From the NCBI GenBank assembly GCA_943840615.1, contig CALSVI010000008.1, positions 124,001-188,000 of the forward strand: DNA of 64,000 nucleotides. Direction: 5' to 3'. Under the pieces are notes generated by a model. That model did no database searches. It had not been told where the DNA came from and saw only the letters and a program-made list of their open reading frames with translations. Every line of letters begins with the position of its first letter. Positions within the stretch are counted from its first letter, which is position 1. This document shows positions 12,141 through 21,869 of the stretch, in pieces. The position numbers were made by a program, and so were the translations under genes. This DNA is from an uncultured Luminiphilus sp. GTDB lineage: Bacteria; Pseudomonadota; Gammaproteobacteria; Pseudomonadales; Halieaceae.

Positions 12141-13778
12141 TCAGTCGGAATACGCGGGCAGAGTGTCGGTGGGTCCGCTCAGCGCCGACGCGGGATCAAA
12201 ATGAGACGGGATCAGAATAGAGTCACGGGCCGCCGCCGCTGTGTCAGGAAAATCTGAGTTGTAATGCAAGCCCCGGCTTTCTTTTCTTCCCGCGGCGCAC
12301 TGAACCATGAGTTGCGCAATCCTTGTCAGGTTGCGCATCTCAAGCAGCGGACGAGTAATCTGAAAGCGTCCGTAATAGCCAGCGACCTCTCTATCCAGCA
12401 GAGCAATCCGCTCAGCGGCATTGTGCAGTCGTCTGGACGTGCGCACGATGCCCACATAGTCCCACATCAATCGGCGCAGCTCCTGCCAGTTGTGCTGAAT
12501 CACGACTTCCTCGTCAGAGTCTCTGACGCGGCTGTCGTCCCAGGCCTCGGGTGTGGTGCTTCGGGCGCTGATGGAGTCGGCAATGTGCTCCGCCGCCGAC
12601 TGCGCATAAACGAAACATTCCAGTAATGAATTACTGGCCATTCGGTTGGCTCCGTGCAGGCCGGTGCAGGCCGATTCTCCGACCACGTAAAGTCCGGGCA
12701 CATCACTGGCACCATATTGATCCACTACCACGCCACCGCAGGTGTAATGGGCGGCGGGGACAACAGGGATGCGATCACGAGTGATATCCATGCCCAGTGC
12801 CAGGCAGCGCTTGTAGGCCTGCGGAAAGTGGTGGGTGATGAACGCTGGTGATCGCTTGCTGATATCGAGGTAGACACAGTCGGCACCGAGACGCTTCATT
12901 TCGTAATCGATCGCTCGCGCGACGATGTCTCGGGGCGCCAGTTCCTCGCGGTCGTCGAAGCGGGACATGAAGCGCTCACCGTCGGGCAAGTGTAGGGTCG
13001 CCCCCTCACCCCGCAGCGCTTCGGTCATCAAAAATGATTTGCTATCGGGGTGATAAAGGCAGGTGGGGTGAAATTGATTAAATTCGAGGTTGGCAACCCT
13101 GCAGCCCGCGCGCCACGCCACCGCGATACCGTCTCCGCTAGCGCCGTCGGGGTTGGTCGTATATCGGTAGGCCTTGCTGGCACCCCCTGTCGCCAGCACC
13201 ACCGCATCTGCACTCACGGTGTCGACCCGATTGTGCTCCGTGCTCAACAGGTACGCGCCACAGACTCTCGGGCCAGTTTTGATGACGTCGACCAGACAGC
13301 GGTCTGTTAGCAAAGTGATGTTGGAGGCCTCCGCCACGCGGCTGGCCAACACCTCCGACAACGCGCGTCCGGTTTGGTCCGCCGCGTGGATGACTCGACG
13401 GTGGCTATGCCCGCCCTCAGTCGTCAGATGAAACTCGCGGAACTCGGCGTCTTGCTGGTCCTCGCGAAGATCGAAGTGCATGCCTTGAGACACCAACCAA
13501 TCGACAATTTGTCGACTCCGGCCGACCGTAAACTGCACTGCGGGTTCATGACAAAGGCCGGCGCCAGCGGCTAGGGTATCTGTTACGTGCGCCTGCACCG
13601 AGTCTCGATCATGCAGCACCGCCGCCATGCCCCCTTGGGCCCAAAGCGTTGAACCCGAGCCGAGTTGGGTTTTCGACAGGACGGCCACCTTCAATTGCGG
13701 CGGCAATTGCAGAGCAAGGCTCATCCCAGCGGCACCGCTGCCGATAATGAGCACGTCAAATCGGGAAATAGTAGGCAT
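12141..13778 (-). CDS. nadB: L-aspartate oxidase
   Basis: NadB oxidises L-aspartate to iminoaspartate, the first step of de novo NAD synthesis, and is a cytosolic flavoprotein. The N-terminal dinucleotide fold reads [12 protein letters not shown] (GSGAAG at 13-18). Further landmarks are [16 protein letters not shown] and the C-terminal helical domain. Active-site segments TEALRGEGA and HYTCGGV fit the succinate dehydrogenase/L-aspartate oxidase family; the lack of the SdhA flavinylation context and the presence of rpoE alongside favour NadB. The nadB/rpoE divergent pairing is conserved in gammaproteobacteria. Length is 545 residues. Confidence 0.95.
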   Translation of the reverse strand: MPTISRFDVLIIGSGAAGMSLALQLPPQLKVAVLSKTQLGSGSTLWAQGGMAAVLHDRDSVQAHVTDTLAAGAGLCHEPAVQFTVGRSRQIVDWLVSQGMHFDLREDQQDAEFREFHLTTEGGHSHRRVIHAADQTGRALSEVLASRVAEASNITLLTDRCLVDVIKTGPRVCGAYLLSTEHNRVDTVSADAVVLATGGASKAYRYTTNPDGASGDGIAVAWRAGCRVANLEFNQFHPTCLYHPDSKSFLMTEALRGEGATLHLPDGERFMSRFDDREELAPRDIVARAIDYEMKRLGADCVYLDISKRSPAFITHHFPQAYKRCLALGMDITRDRIPVVPAAHYTCGGVVVDQYGASDVPGLYVVGESACTGLHGANRMASNSLLECFVYAQSAAEHIADSISARSTTPEAWDDSRVRDSDEEVVIQHNWQELRRLMWDYVGIVRTSRRLHNAAERIALLDREVAGYYGRFQITRPLLEMRNLTRIAQLMVQCAAGRKESRGLHYNSDFPDTAAAARDSILIPSHFDPASALSGPTDTLPAYSD

Positions 13779-13844
13779 ATTTCATCGGCCGTTGCTTCGG
13801 TGCGGGTGCGGTATAGTAATGGGGAGATAAGTGTAATGTATCGG

Positions 13845-13871
13845 GAACTTTTTGCCTGCGCTGTGTTCATA
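13845..13871 (+). promoter_or_regulatory. Sigma-E type promoter of the rpoE operon
   Basis: GGAACTT ends at 13850 and is followed after 16 bases by TCATA at 13867-13871. This is close to the sigma-E (RpoE/AlgU) consensus GGAACTT with a 16-bp gap and TCAAA. It lies about 65 bp upstream of the rpoE start, where the known autoregulatory promoter is found in relatives. Assignment rests on visual match only. Confidence 0.7.
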
Positions 13872-13934
13872 CAGGCCAATGGGTGCCCGGTAGAGTGGGC
13901 ATCCCGGTATGTCGGGTAAAACAAAGGCGCGGTT

Positions 13935-14525
13935 GTGACAGCCTCTGACACAGATAAGCAACTGGTTCAGAGGGCGCAGCGCGGCGACCTGAGAGCGTTT
14001 GACCTGCTGGTATTGAAATACCAGGGAAGGATTGCAGCGCTGGTTAGCCGGTATGTGTCGGACCCGGGAGAGGCGGAGGACGTCACTCAGGAAGCGTTCA
14101 TCAAAGCCTTTCGGGCGTTGGAGCAGTTTCGTGGTGACAGTGCGTTCTACACGTGGCTGTACCGTATAGCGGCAAATGCGGCTAAAAATTATTTGGTCGC
14201 CAAAGGGCGCCGGCCGAGGGCTGATGCGACCATCGAAGACGCCGAGGGCTTTGACGATGGATGGCTGCTTGCGGAGAGTAGTTCGCCCGAGGCGGTTGCG
14301 ATGGGAGACGAGCTGGCCGGAGTGGTGGAAGTAGCGTTACAAGCGCTGCCAGATGAGTTGAGGTCCGCCCTAACACTCAGAGAGCTTGACGGTCTGAGCT
14401 ACGATGACATTGCGGATGTGCTGGAGTGCCCTGTAGGCACGGTGAGGTCAAGAATTTTTCGAGCGCGTGAGGCGATTGACGCACGGGTGAGAGAGCAGAT
14501 GAACGGAGAGTCGGGGTTTAGATGA
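13935..14525 (+). CDS. rpoE: RNA polymerase sigma factor RpoE (AlgU)
   Basis: This extracytoplasmic-function sigma factor directs the envelope-stress response. The 196-residue protein has a sigma region 2 (ALVSRYVSDPGEAEDVTQEAF, then FYTWLYRIAANAAKNYL) and a region 4 helix-turn-helix (LSYDDIADVLECPVGTVRSRIFRAREA). The start is GTG at 13935. A sigma-E-like promoter upstream implies autoregulation. The stop overlaps the rseA start as ATGA. The downstream rseA-rseB-rseC-mucD set confirms the identity. Confidence 0.96.
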   Translation: MTASDTDKQLVQRAQRGDLRAFDLLVLKYQGRIAALVSRYVSDPGEAEDVTQEAFIKAFRALEQFRGDSAFYTWLYRIAANAAKNYLVAKGRRPRADATIEDAEGFDDGWLLAESSSPEAVAMGDELAGVVEVALQALPDELRSALTLRELDGLSYDDIADVLECPVGTVRSRIFRAREAIDARVREQMNGESGFR

Positions 14526-15139
14526 CAGCCGAAGACAGAGATAGAGAGGCGCTTTCAGCGCTGATGGATGGCGAGACGCAAGAACTTGAACTGCGTCGGG
14601 TGCTCGATTCGATCTCCAGTGATCCGTCCCTGCGAGATCGATGGCGGCGGCAGCAGCAGGTACGCGAGCTCTTGCAGGGCCAGCGTCGTCACCTGCCTGA
14701 TGTCGACGTATCGACTCGAGTGCGCGAAGTGCTCGATGCCAAGCGGTCTGTCAGTCGAAATCCAATCTGGAGTATGGCGGTCGCGGCGTCAGTGACGCTG
14801 GCGGTGGTAATGGGCGGGCAGCAGTTGTTAATGCCGTCCTCGGGGGTCACTCCCGCTCCGGTGGTCAGTGAGCTGGGCGGGGCGGTCGTGCCAGTATTTG
14901 GCGCGCAGCCAGTGCAAGCCAGTTTGGGCGCTCAATCGCTCCCGGTCTCCAGCCGTCAGGCCTCGGGGGCCCAGAGCGCGGGTCAGAGCATTGCTGCGGT
15001 TTACGAACGGCTGGCTCGGGACCGGTATCATCGCCTGAACGGCCGTCACGCAGCGTCGGCCGCGCAAAGTCACCCAGCGCCTTATATATCCTATGTTCGC
15101 GTTCCGGAACTCAAGCTCGAAGCGCCTGATTCAGAGTAA
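14522..15139 (+). CDS. rseA: Anti-sigma-E factor RseA (MucA)
   Basis: RseA holds sigma-E at the inner membrane and is cut by regulated proteolysis under envelope stress. The N-terminal cytoplasmic domain (residues 1-78) shows the family start with LSALMDGE and a conserved DRWRRQQQVRELLQG. One membrane helix spans about residues 82-103. The periplasmic part is Ala/Ser/Gln-rich, ending in a short conserved stretch (YISYVRVPEL). It is coupled to rpoE through an ATGA overlap and overlaps the start of rseB by 47 bp. Confidence 0.9.
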   Translation: MTAEDRDREALSALMDGETQELELRRVLDSISSDPSLRDRWRRQQQVRELLQGQRRHLPDVDVSTRVREVLDAKRSVSRNPIWSMAVAASVTLAVVMGGQQLLMPSSGVTPAPVVSELGGAVVPVFGAQPVQASLGAQSLPVSSRQASGAQSAGQSIAAVYERLARDRYHRLNGRHAASAAQSHPAPYISYVRVPELKLEAPDSE

Positions 15140-16004
15140 CCCTTGCGGGCGTAGCCTGCGGGCCGCTTTGGTCGCTTGGGTGCTCGTTGCGTTGTCTCCT
15201 CAGGTGTTAGCGCAAGCTGATGAGCAGTGCGTCCTCAGTGCGCCGCCGGAAAAGGCCCTGGCGGCAATGATGCAAGCCGCATCTGACGTCTCTTTTGAGG
15301 GCACAGTGCTTTACGAGCGAGCGGGATCCCGGCAGTTTATGACGGTGGCATCGACTGCTGAGGCAAGTCGGGGAGAGTTGCGTCGGATGAATGCCGAGGC
15401 CAACCCTAGGCCCGAATTTTGGCCGATACCGAGTGGTTCGTCGAAGAGAATTTGTAATGTGGTGGAGGTTTACGTCTCTAGTCTGGAGTCGGGACGCATT
15501 ATTGCGGGCCGCTCGACCCAGCGCCTCACGTTGCGGCCCCGCGATACGCTACGCCTGACGCATCTCGTGGATGTGGACGAGGCAACGGGCCTTCCGCTGG
15601 CAATGGTTACGCTGGATCTCGATGGGCAAATGCTAGAACGTTACGAGTATGCGGCAATCGAGTACGGATCAGATATTCCAGACACGTCTGTCGGGAACGT
15701 CGTTGAGGCAGAATACAATCGGGGTCGCAATATTGTGCCCGGCTACTTTTTAGTCTCTGAAAACCCCGATCGAGGTATTTTTGTGGTCAGTGACGGACTG
15801 GCGACAGCCTCCGTTTTTGTCGAACCGTTGCCAGCCGGCGCGCCAGTCGGTGAGGGTGCGATCATTGAGGGAGCGACTTTGACTTATACCCGGGGAGTCC
15901 GGTCTGCCAGCGGGGGGCTTCTCATTAGCGTGCTGGGAGAGGTGCCGTTCGTCACCGCGCGGTTGTTGGCCGATGCGGTGCGTCCGCCCCTCGAGGATTC
16001 GTAA
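15093..16004 (+). CDS. rseB: Periplasmic regulator RseB (MucB)
   Basis: RseB binds the periplasmic part of RseA and shields it from DegS-type cleavage until lipoprotein or LPS signals displace it. A signal peptide is seen near residues 22-41 (ALVAWVLVALSPQVLAQA). The family fold is supported by SFEGTVLYERAG, the RLTLRPRD core and DEATGLPLAMVTLD. The ATG at 15093 is the only ATG that precedes the signal peptide, although it overlaps rseA by 47 bp; a non-ATG start slightly downstream is possible. The segment around residues 95-125 is less family-like than the rest. The stop touches rseC (TAATG). Confidence 0.87.
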   Translation: MFAFRNSSSKRLIQSNPCGRSLRAALVAWVLVALSPQVLAQADEQCVLSAPPEKALAAMMQAASDVSFEGTVLYERAGSRQFMTVASTAEASRGELRRMNAEANPRPEFWPIPSGSSKRICNVVEVYVSSLESGRIIAGRSTQRLTLRPRDTLRLTHLVDVDEATGLPLAMVTLDLDGQMLERYEYAAIEYGSDIPDTSVGNVVEAEYNRGRNIVPGYFLVSENPDRGIFVVSDGLATASVFVEPLPAGAPVGEGAIIEGATLTYTRGVRSASGGLLISVLGEVPFVTARLLADAVRPPLEDS

Positions 16005-16486
16005 TGGGATGGCTGACGGAGACGGGGCGCGTTGTCGCGGTGGAGCACGACGCGGTATGGGTGGAAGCGGACCGGAGTGCGGCCTGCGGCAAATGCGCTG
16101 CGCGCGCCGGCTGTGGTCAAGGAGCCCTCTCCGCCTTGCTGCAAAGCGGTAAGGGGCGCGTTAGAGCCAAGTCGGGGGACGCGTTGGCCGCGACGAGTTG
16201 CGAGGTGGGCGATGAAGTGGTGATTCAGGTCCCTGAGTCAACCCTGCTTGGCGGTACCTTGCTGATCTATGGTGCGCCTTTGCTCACAGGTACTGTGATC
16301 GCGATGCTCGCTGCGAATTGGGGGGACCTCTGGTCTGCTTTGGCTTTTGCTGCCGGTCTCTTGGGAGGTTTTGCTATCCTTCGGGCCGTCAGCGTGAGGT
16401 CAGGGGGCGTATTGCCCGGCCTCGCTGAGCCCAGGTTGGCCTCAAAGCAGGGCAGCCAACGAGATGGGCTGCTCGTAAAGAGCTGA
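16004..16486 (+). CDS. rseC: SoxR-reducing/sigma-E regulator RseC
   Basis: RseC (MucC) is an inner-membrane protein that positively affects sigma-E activity and is linked to SoxR reduction in E. coli. The 160-residue protein has the N-terminal cysteine cluster AACGKCAARAGCG (Cys 28, 31, 37) followed by two membrane helices at about 85-105 and 110-128. The start overlaps the rseB stop by one base (TAATG), consistent with coupling. Confidence 0.88.
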   Translation: MGWLTETGRVVAVEHDAVWVEADRSAACGKCAARAGCGQGALSALLQSGKGRVRAKSGDALAATSCEVGDEVVIQVPESTLLGGTLLIYGAPLLTGTVIAMLAANWGDLWSALAFAAGLLGGFAILRAVSVRSGGVLPGLAEPRLASKQGSQRDGLLVKS

Positions 16487-16502
16487 GCTCACTTCCCTGA
16501 AT

Positions 16503-17912
16503 ATGACGCGGAGTACGGCGATGATGGTTCGCTTTCTGATATTGGTATTGGCACTGTCTGCGATGGCGCAGAGGGGCTTGGCCAGCCTGCCTGATTTCAC
16601 CGAAATCGTTGACTCAGCATCGCCGGCAGTGGTGAAGATTCTGGTTGAATATGAGTCTGAGAATCCCCGGTATCAGGAACAGATTGAGGAGTTACCTGAG
16701 GCATTACGACGGTTTTTTGACTTTCGTGGCGGCCCCCCTGTACCACGTGAACGCGCAGGTATGGGTTCCGGTTTCATTTTCTCCAGCGACGGCTATGTCG
16801 TGACCAATAATCATGTCGTGGAGAATGCCAGACAGGTGGTGGTTCGCTTGCCAGACCGGCAGGAGTTTGATGCAGAGGTGGTTGGCACAGACCCGCGGTC
16901 CGATTTGGCGGTGCTTAAAGTGGACGCCAGTCGCCTGCCCTTTCTGCAATTGGCCGATGAAGATGACGTCAAGGTGGGGCAGTGGGTGCTCGCGATCGGG
17001 TCACCCTTCAGTCTCGATTTTTCTGTCACAGCGGGTATCGTCAGCGCGCTGGGCAGGAGTTTGCCAACCGAAACGGGGGACAACTATGTGCCCTTTATCC
17101 AGACTGATGTGGCCATTAATCCGGGGAACTCTGGAGGGCCGTTATTTAACCTTGATGGTGAAGTGATTGGCGTGAATTCCCAGATCTTTACGCGGTCGGG
17201 AGGCTCTATCGGGCTGTCGTTCGCCATCCCCGTGTCAGTGGTTCGCAATGTCATCACTCAGATCAGGGAAAAGGGCATCGTCGAGCGTGGCTGGCTCGGC
17301 GTCAGTATTCAGGACGTGGATCGTAATTTGGCTGAATCGTTTGGACTTGACCGTCCCAGAGGAGCGCTCATCGCACAGGTCGGGCGGGACTCACCCGCTG
17401 AGCGGGCCGGTTTGCAGTCTGGTGACGTGATTACGGTGTTTGACGGTGAGCCGATCGAGACCTCGGCAGATTTGCCTCATGTAGTGGGGTTGATTGCTCC
17501 CGGTACACGGGTCGAAGCGTTAATTGTCCGCGAAGGCGAGGAGCAAGCGATTGACGTCGAGGTGGGCGGGCTGGCCGCAGATGAAGTGGCGCGGGTTGAG
17601 GCCGGCGCCGCAGCTGACGGCAGCATCACTTTACTGGGGATGCGTATCGCTGAAGCGGAGCCGGCCATGCTCTCGGAGCTGGGGCTATCGGGCGGTGTGG
17701 TGATCAGAGAGGTTGCGCTCAATTCGCCGGCCGAGGAGGCAGGCGTCAGGCCCGGTGATATCTTGACCCGTCTGGGGAGCTGGCCGATTAGCCGTGTGGA
17801 AGATCTCGAGAGTGCCACTGATGAGTTGGCCCCGGGCCGGTCTGTTCCGGCACGTCTCATTCGGGGCCAAAGCCCCTTATTTATTGGTATTCGTATACCT
17901 GAAGCAGACTGA
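16503..17912 (+). CDS. mucD: Periplasmic serine protease MucD (DegP/DegQ family)
   Basis: This is an HtrA-type S1C protease and chaperone acting on misfolded periplasmic proteins; the mucD position after rseC makes it the sigma-E operon protease. A signal peptide covers about residues 8-28. The triad is His104 (TNNHVV), Asp134 (RSDLAVL) and Ser210 (GNSGGPL). Two PDZ domains follow (about 270-360 and 375-465), the second smaller. Length 469 residues matches MucD. Confidence 0.94.
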   Translation: MTRSTAMMVRFLILVLALSAMAQRGLASLPDFTEIVDSASPAVVKILVEYESENPRYQEQIEELPEALRRFFDFRGGPPVPRERAGMGSGFIFSSDGYVVTNNHVVENARQVVVRLPDRQEFDAEVVGTDPRSDLAVLKVDASRLPFLQLADEDDVKVGQWVLAIGSPFSLDFSVTAGIVSALGRSLPTETGDNYVPFIQTDVAINPGNSGGPLFNLDGEVIGVNSQIFTRSGGSIGLSFAIPVSVVRNVITQIREKGIVERGWLGVSIQDVDRNLAESFGLDRPRGALIAQVGRDSPAERAGLQSGDVITVFDGEPIETSADLPHVVGLIAPGTRVEALIVREGEEQAIDVEVGGLAADEVARVEAGAAADGSITLLGMRIAEAEPAMLSELGLSGGVVIREVALNSPAEEAGVRPGDILTRLGSWPISRVEDLESATDELAPGRSVPARLIRGQSPLFIGIRIPEAD

Positions 17913-17998
17913 TGAGCCGCCTCAGGGCGTGCTAAAATTAACGTATCGATAACGGGTTGTGTTTCCGGCAGCCCGCATCCCTTTGAGGCAATTTATCT

Positions 17999-19798
17999 GT
18001 GGCTGAGCTCAGTCATATACGAAACTTTTCCATCATTGCTCACATTGACCACGGCAAGTCCACGCTTGCGGATCGATTCATTCAGCATTGTGGCGGGCTT
18101 TCCGAGCGGGAAATGGCTGAGCAGGTGCTCGACTCCATGGATATCGAGCGCGAGCGGGGCATTACCATCAAAGCCCAAAGCGTTACTCTGGACTACCAGG
18201 CTCAAGACGGCGCGATCTATCAGCTGAACTTCATTGATACGCCGGGCCACGTCGATTTTTCTTATGAGGTATCACGCTCCCTTGCGGCCTGTGAGGGAGC
18301 GCTACTGGTGGTGGATGCTGGGCAGGGTGTCGAGGCGCAGTCCGTGGCAAATTGTTATACGGCAATCGAGCAAGGACTCGAGGTATTGCCGGTGCTGAAT
18401 AAAATGGATCTGCCGCAGGCAGACCCCGAGCGGGTCCAGCAGGAAATCGAAGAAATTATCGGTATTGATGCGACCGGGGCGGTTCCGGCCAGCGCCAAAA
18501 CCGGCATGGGTATTGAGGAGGTTCTGGAGTATCTCGTAGAGCACATTCCCGCGCCCGCCGGTGATCGTGATGCACCGCTTCAGGCTCTTATTATTGATTC
18601 TTGGTTTGACAACTATCTGGGCGTCGTCTCGCTTGTGAGAGTAAAGCAGGGTCGGATCGCTAAGCGAGAGAAGTTTGTGATCAGCTCGACCGGAAAGCAG
18701 CATCAGGCTGACATGATCGGAGTCTTCACGCCGCGCAGGACCGAGACCGGCAGCCTGATGGCGGGGGAAGTGGGCTTTGTCGTGGCCGGTATTAAGGATA
18801 TTAAAGGCGCGCCCGTTGGGGACACGCTGATCTCTGCGTCCCATCAAGAGACAAGCGCGCTGCCTGGTTTTCAGAGTGTGAAACCGCAGGTTTACGCGGG
18901 TATCTTTACCGTCAATTCCGATGATTATGAGGACTTCAGGGATGCGCTGGGCAAGCTAACCTTAAATGACGCCTCGCTTTTCTATGAGCCTGAGTCTTCG
19001 GATGCGCTCGGGTTTGGGTTTCGGTGCGGCTTCCTGGGGATGCTGCACATGGAGATTATTCAGGAGCGTCTGGAGCGGGAGTACAACCTCGATCTCATTA
19101 CGACCGCACCGACGGTCATTTACGAGATCGTGACCAAAAGTCAGGAAACGGTTTTTGTCGACAACCCCTCCAAGTTGCCGGACGTCGGTGACATTGAGAT
19201 CATGCGCGAGCCCATCGCGCGGTGCACCATTCTCACTCCTCAAGAGTACCTCGGTGCAGCGATCACGCTGTGTGTTGAAAAGCGAGGCGTTCAGGTTGAT
19301 CTGCAATTTTTAGGTCAGCAAGTTCAGCTGATTTACGATATTCCCATGGCAGAGGTAGTGCTCGATTTTTTCGATCGGCTCAAGTCAGTCAGTCGTGGTT
19401 ACGCGTCGTTGGATTACGGGTTTGAGCGGTTTGAGGCGGCAAGCCTATCGCGCCTCGATGTATTGATTAATGGCGATCGGGTTGACGCGTTGGCCATCAT
19501 TGTGCATCGAGACCATGTGCAGTCGCGCGGGCGAGTGCTGACGGAAAAGATGAAGGAACTCATTCCGCGACAAATGTTCGACGTTGCGATTCAGGCGGCA
19601 GTGGGTGGGAAAATTGTGGCGAGACAGACAGTCAAGGCGCTGCGCAAGAACGTCACCGCTAAATGCTATGGCGGAGATGTGACACGTAAAAAGAAGCTTT
19701 TGGAAAAGCAGAAGGCAGGAAAAAAGAGAATGAAGCAGGTGGGGAATGTGGAGATACCCCAATCTGCCTTTTTGGCGGTATTGCAGGTAGACGGTTGA
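17999..19798 (+). CDS. lepA: Elongation factor 4
   Basis: LepA/EF-4 is a ribosome-associated GTPase involved in translation under stress and in initiation. GTPase motifs are AHIDHGKST (residues 14-22), DTPGHVDF near residue 80 and NKMDLPQAD. The unique C-terminal LepA domain ends with [16 protein letters not shown]. Length is 599 residues. The start is GTG at 17999. It stands between mucD and lepB, the usual order, with an 86 bp gap from mucD. Confidence 0.97.
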   Translation: MAELSHIRNFSIIAHIDHGKSTLADRFIQHCGGLSEREMAEQVLDSMDIERERGITIKAQSVTLDYQAQDGAIYQLNFIDTPGHVDFSYEVSRSLAACEGALLVVDAGQGVEAQSVANCYTAIEQGLEVLPVLNKMDLPQADPERVQQEIEEIIGIDATGAVPASAKTGMGIEEVLEYLVEHIPAPAGDRDAPLQALIIDSWFDNYLGVVSLVRVKQGRIAKREKFVISSTGKQHQADMIGVFTPRRTETGSLMAGEVGFVVAGIKDIKGAPVGDTLISASHQETSALPGFQSVKPQVYAGIFTVNSDDYEDFRDALGKLTLNDASLFYEPESSDALGFGFRCGFLGMLHMEIIQERLEREYNLDLITTAPTVIYEIVTKSQETVFVDNPSKLPDVGDIEIMREPIARCTILTPQEYLGAAITLCVEKRGVQVDLQFLGQQVQLIYDIPMAEVVLDFFDRLKSVSRGYASLDYGFERFEAASLSRLDVLINGDRVDALAIIVHRDHVQSRGRVLTEKMKELIPRQMFDVAIQAAVGGKIVARQTVKALRKNVTAKCYGGDVTRKKKLLEKQKAGKKRMKQVGNVEIPQSAFLAVLQVDG

Positions 19799-19907
19799 CG
19801 GGTCAGATGGTTCGCCAGTGTATGATCAATCGTATTCATCGTGACAATGGGCATCCTCGAAACGACACCCTCAAAAACATACCGGTTGAATAAGAGAGCG
19901 ATAGGCT

Positions 19908-20750
19908 ATGAACATTGATTTCCCGCTGATTCTGGTCATTGTTGTGCTGGGCAGTGGGGCTATCTGGGCGCTGGATGGCTTGTTGCTGGCTAAGGGGAGG
20001 AGGGCGCGCCGTGACCAGCTGGCGGACCAGTTCCCAGGCCATGAGCAGCTGGGTTCGAAGGCGGCCGGTGCTTTTGCGGAGGCCTGCGATCGTGAGGCAG
20101 GGGAGCCGGCGGTGGTGGAGTACGCGAAGTCTTTTTTTCCGGTGTTGGCGGTCGTGCTGGTGCTGCGTTCATTTCTGTATGAGCCTTTTCAGATTCCCTC
20201 ATCTTCTATGGTGCCGACCCTCGAGGTGGGCGATTACATTCTGGTGAACAAATTTTCATATGGCCTGCGACTGCCGGTAACGCGGACCAAAGTGTTCGAC
20301 ATCGGTGAGCCGGAGCGAGGGGATGTGATGGTGTTTTTCCCTCCGCATCAAAATGACACTTACTACATCAAGCGGGTGATCGGTAAGCCCGGAGATCGCA
20401 TCGCGTACCGCAATAAACAGCTAGTGGTGAATGGCGAGCCCGTGCCTCAGGAATGGTTGGCAGAATTTCCCAGCGGTCGATACAGCGTCAAAATGGGCCG
20501 CGAATCGTTGCCAGAGACAGACGGGCACTTGATGCAACTCGATAACCGTCGTGGGCCAAGGAATTTTTCCGTCGTCGTCCAGCCTGGCCATTATTTCATG
20601 ATGGGTGATAATCGCGATAACAGCAGTGACAGCCGCGTTTGGGGGCAGGTCCCCGAGCGGGATATTGTTGGCAAAGCCGTCGCCATATGGATGCACTGGG
20701 AAGCGTTTCTCAGCGTGCCATCCTTCGGGCGAGCGGGCGCCATCGACTGA
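19908..20750 (+). CDS. lepB: Signal peptidase I
   Basis: LepB cleaves signal peptides on the outer face of the inner membrane. The 280-residue protein has two N-terminal membrane segments (about 5-25 and 75-90). The catalytic Ser100 lies in IPSSSMVPTL and the general base Lys155 in YYIKRVIGKPGDR. The box D/E motif MGDNRDNSSDSR is present. It follows lepA, as in most gammaproteobacteria, with a 109 bp gap. Confidence 0.96.
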   Translation: MNIDFPLILVIVVLGSGAIWALDGLLLAKGRRARRDQLADQFPGHEQLGSKAAGAFAEACDREAGEPAVVEYAKSFFPVLAVVLVLRSFLYEPFQIPSSSMVPTLEVGDYILVNKFSYGLRLPVTRTKVFDIGEPERGDVMVFFPPHQNDTYYIKRVIGKPGDRIAYRNKQLVVNGEPVPQEWLAEFPSGRYSVKMGRESLPETDGHLMQLDNRRGPRNFSVVVQPGHYFMMGDNRDNSSDSRVWGQVPERDIVGKAVAIWMHWEAFLSVPSFGRAGAID

Positions 20751-20769
20751 CCAGCCAGGAGGGTAGGTC

Positions 20770-21186
20770 ATGAATAGCGACAAACGGGTCAGGCCTCTAG
20801 TGCACAAGCGGCAAAGCTTTCAGGGCTTTAATCTCTGGGCGGTATCGCTCAATTTATTACTCCTTGGTGCGCTGCTGGTCATCGCTTTGCGCGTAGTGCC
20901 CGGTTATGTCGAGTATCTAACGGTCAAGGATGTCATTACACGGGCGGCGCAGGAGCATGATCCGCGTGGTGAGACGACGACCGACTTAAAGATGCGGCTC
21001 GCAAAATTGCTCAATACGAATCAGGTTTATGACATCAGCGTCGATAACATCAAGGTGTATCGGGAGCGAGGTGTGATCGTGATCGACGCGCGCTACGAAA
21101 AGCGATTCCCACTCTTCTGGATCCTCGATGGTGTGATGAAATTCGACGATCTGGTGGTCGAGACCACGAAAGCGGGTCGCACTTGA
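20770..21186 (+). CDS. DUF4845 membrane protein
   Basis: This 138-residue protein has one N-terminal membrane helix (about residues 22-42, ending in RVVPGYVEY) and a small periplasmic domain with VDNIKVYRERGVIVIDARYEKRFPLFWILDGVMKFDD. It belongs to the DUF4845 family, which sits between lepB and rnc in many gammaproteobacteria. Its job is unknown; the position suggests a link to membrane or export functions. The stop overlaps the rnc TTG start. Confidence 0.85.
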   Translation: MNSDKRVRPLVHKRQSFQGFNLWAVSLNLLLLGALLVIALRVVPGYVEYLTVKDVITRAAQEHDPRGETTTDLKMRLAKLLNTNQVYDISVDNIKVYRERGVIVIDARYEKRFPLFWILDGVMKFDDLVVETTKAGRT

Positions 21187-21869
21187 GTCAGCCTAGTCAG
21201 CTGCTACTCGATGCATTGCAGCATCGGTTGGGTTACCAATTTTCGCAGCCCGATTTACTTGTGAGGGCGTTAACGCATCGCAGCGCGCACAGAGATCACA
21301 ACGAGAGACTTGAGTTCCTGGGCGATGCGCTCATCGGGTTGGTGACTGCTGCGGCTTTCTATGACCGCTTCCCCGGAGAAGATGAGGGGGTTCTGAGCCG
21401 GCTCCGGGCTTCGGTGGTCAGCGGGAAGTCCCTGGCGAGCCTGGCCAAGGAGCTCGACTTATCGAGTTGCCTGATTCTTGGTGAGAGTGAGCGAAAGAGC
21501 GGCGGCCGACTGCGAGATTCTATTCTTGCGGATACCTTTGAGGCATTGGCGGGAGCCGCAATGTTGGATGGCTCTCTGCCGCAGGCTCGAGACGTGGTGG
21601 GCGCTTGGCTCGAGCCGGCGATCGCTGCAGCGACGCCCGATGCGACGGTCGATGCTAAGACGCGCCTACAGGAATGGTGTCAGGCGCGTTCTGAAGCGTT
21701 GCCGGAGTACAGTGTGGTCGAAGTAACCGGTAGTGATCATGCACAATCTTTCCGAGTGCAGTGTCTTCTGGCGGATCAACAGCGTTCTACCGAGGCGACA
21801 GGTTCAAGCCGCCGGCGGGCGGAGCAGTCATCGGCCGCGCTGATGCTCGATCAGATATTAGGGGGCTGA
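21183..21869 (+). CDS. rnc: Ribonuclease III
   Basis: RNase III cuts double-stranded RNA in rRNA processing and mRNA decay. The signature ERLEFLGDAL is at residues 41-50 and the C-terminal dsRNA-binding domain is at about 155-225. The start is a TTG at 21183 forming TTGA overlap with the DUF4845 stop; the family N-terminus (LLLDALQHRLGYQF) begins directly after it, which supports this rare start codon. The stop is directly followed by the era ATG. Confidence 0.95.
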   Translation: MSQPSQLLLDALQHRLGYQFSQPDLLVRALTHRSAHRDHNERLEFLGDALIGLVTAAAFYDRFPGEDEGVLSRLRASVVSGKSLASLAKELDLSSCLILGESERKSGGRLRDSILADTFEALAGAAMLDGSLPQARDVVGAWLEPAIAAATPDATVDAKTRLQEWCQARSEALPEYSVVEVTGSDHAQSFRVQCLLADQQRSTEATGSSRRRAEQSSAALMLDQILGG

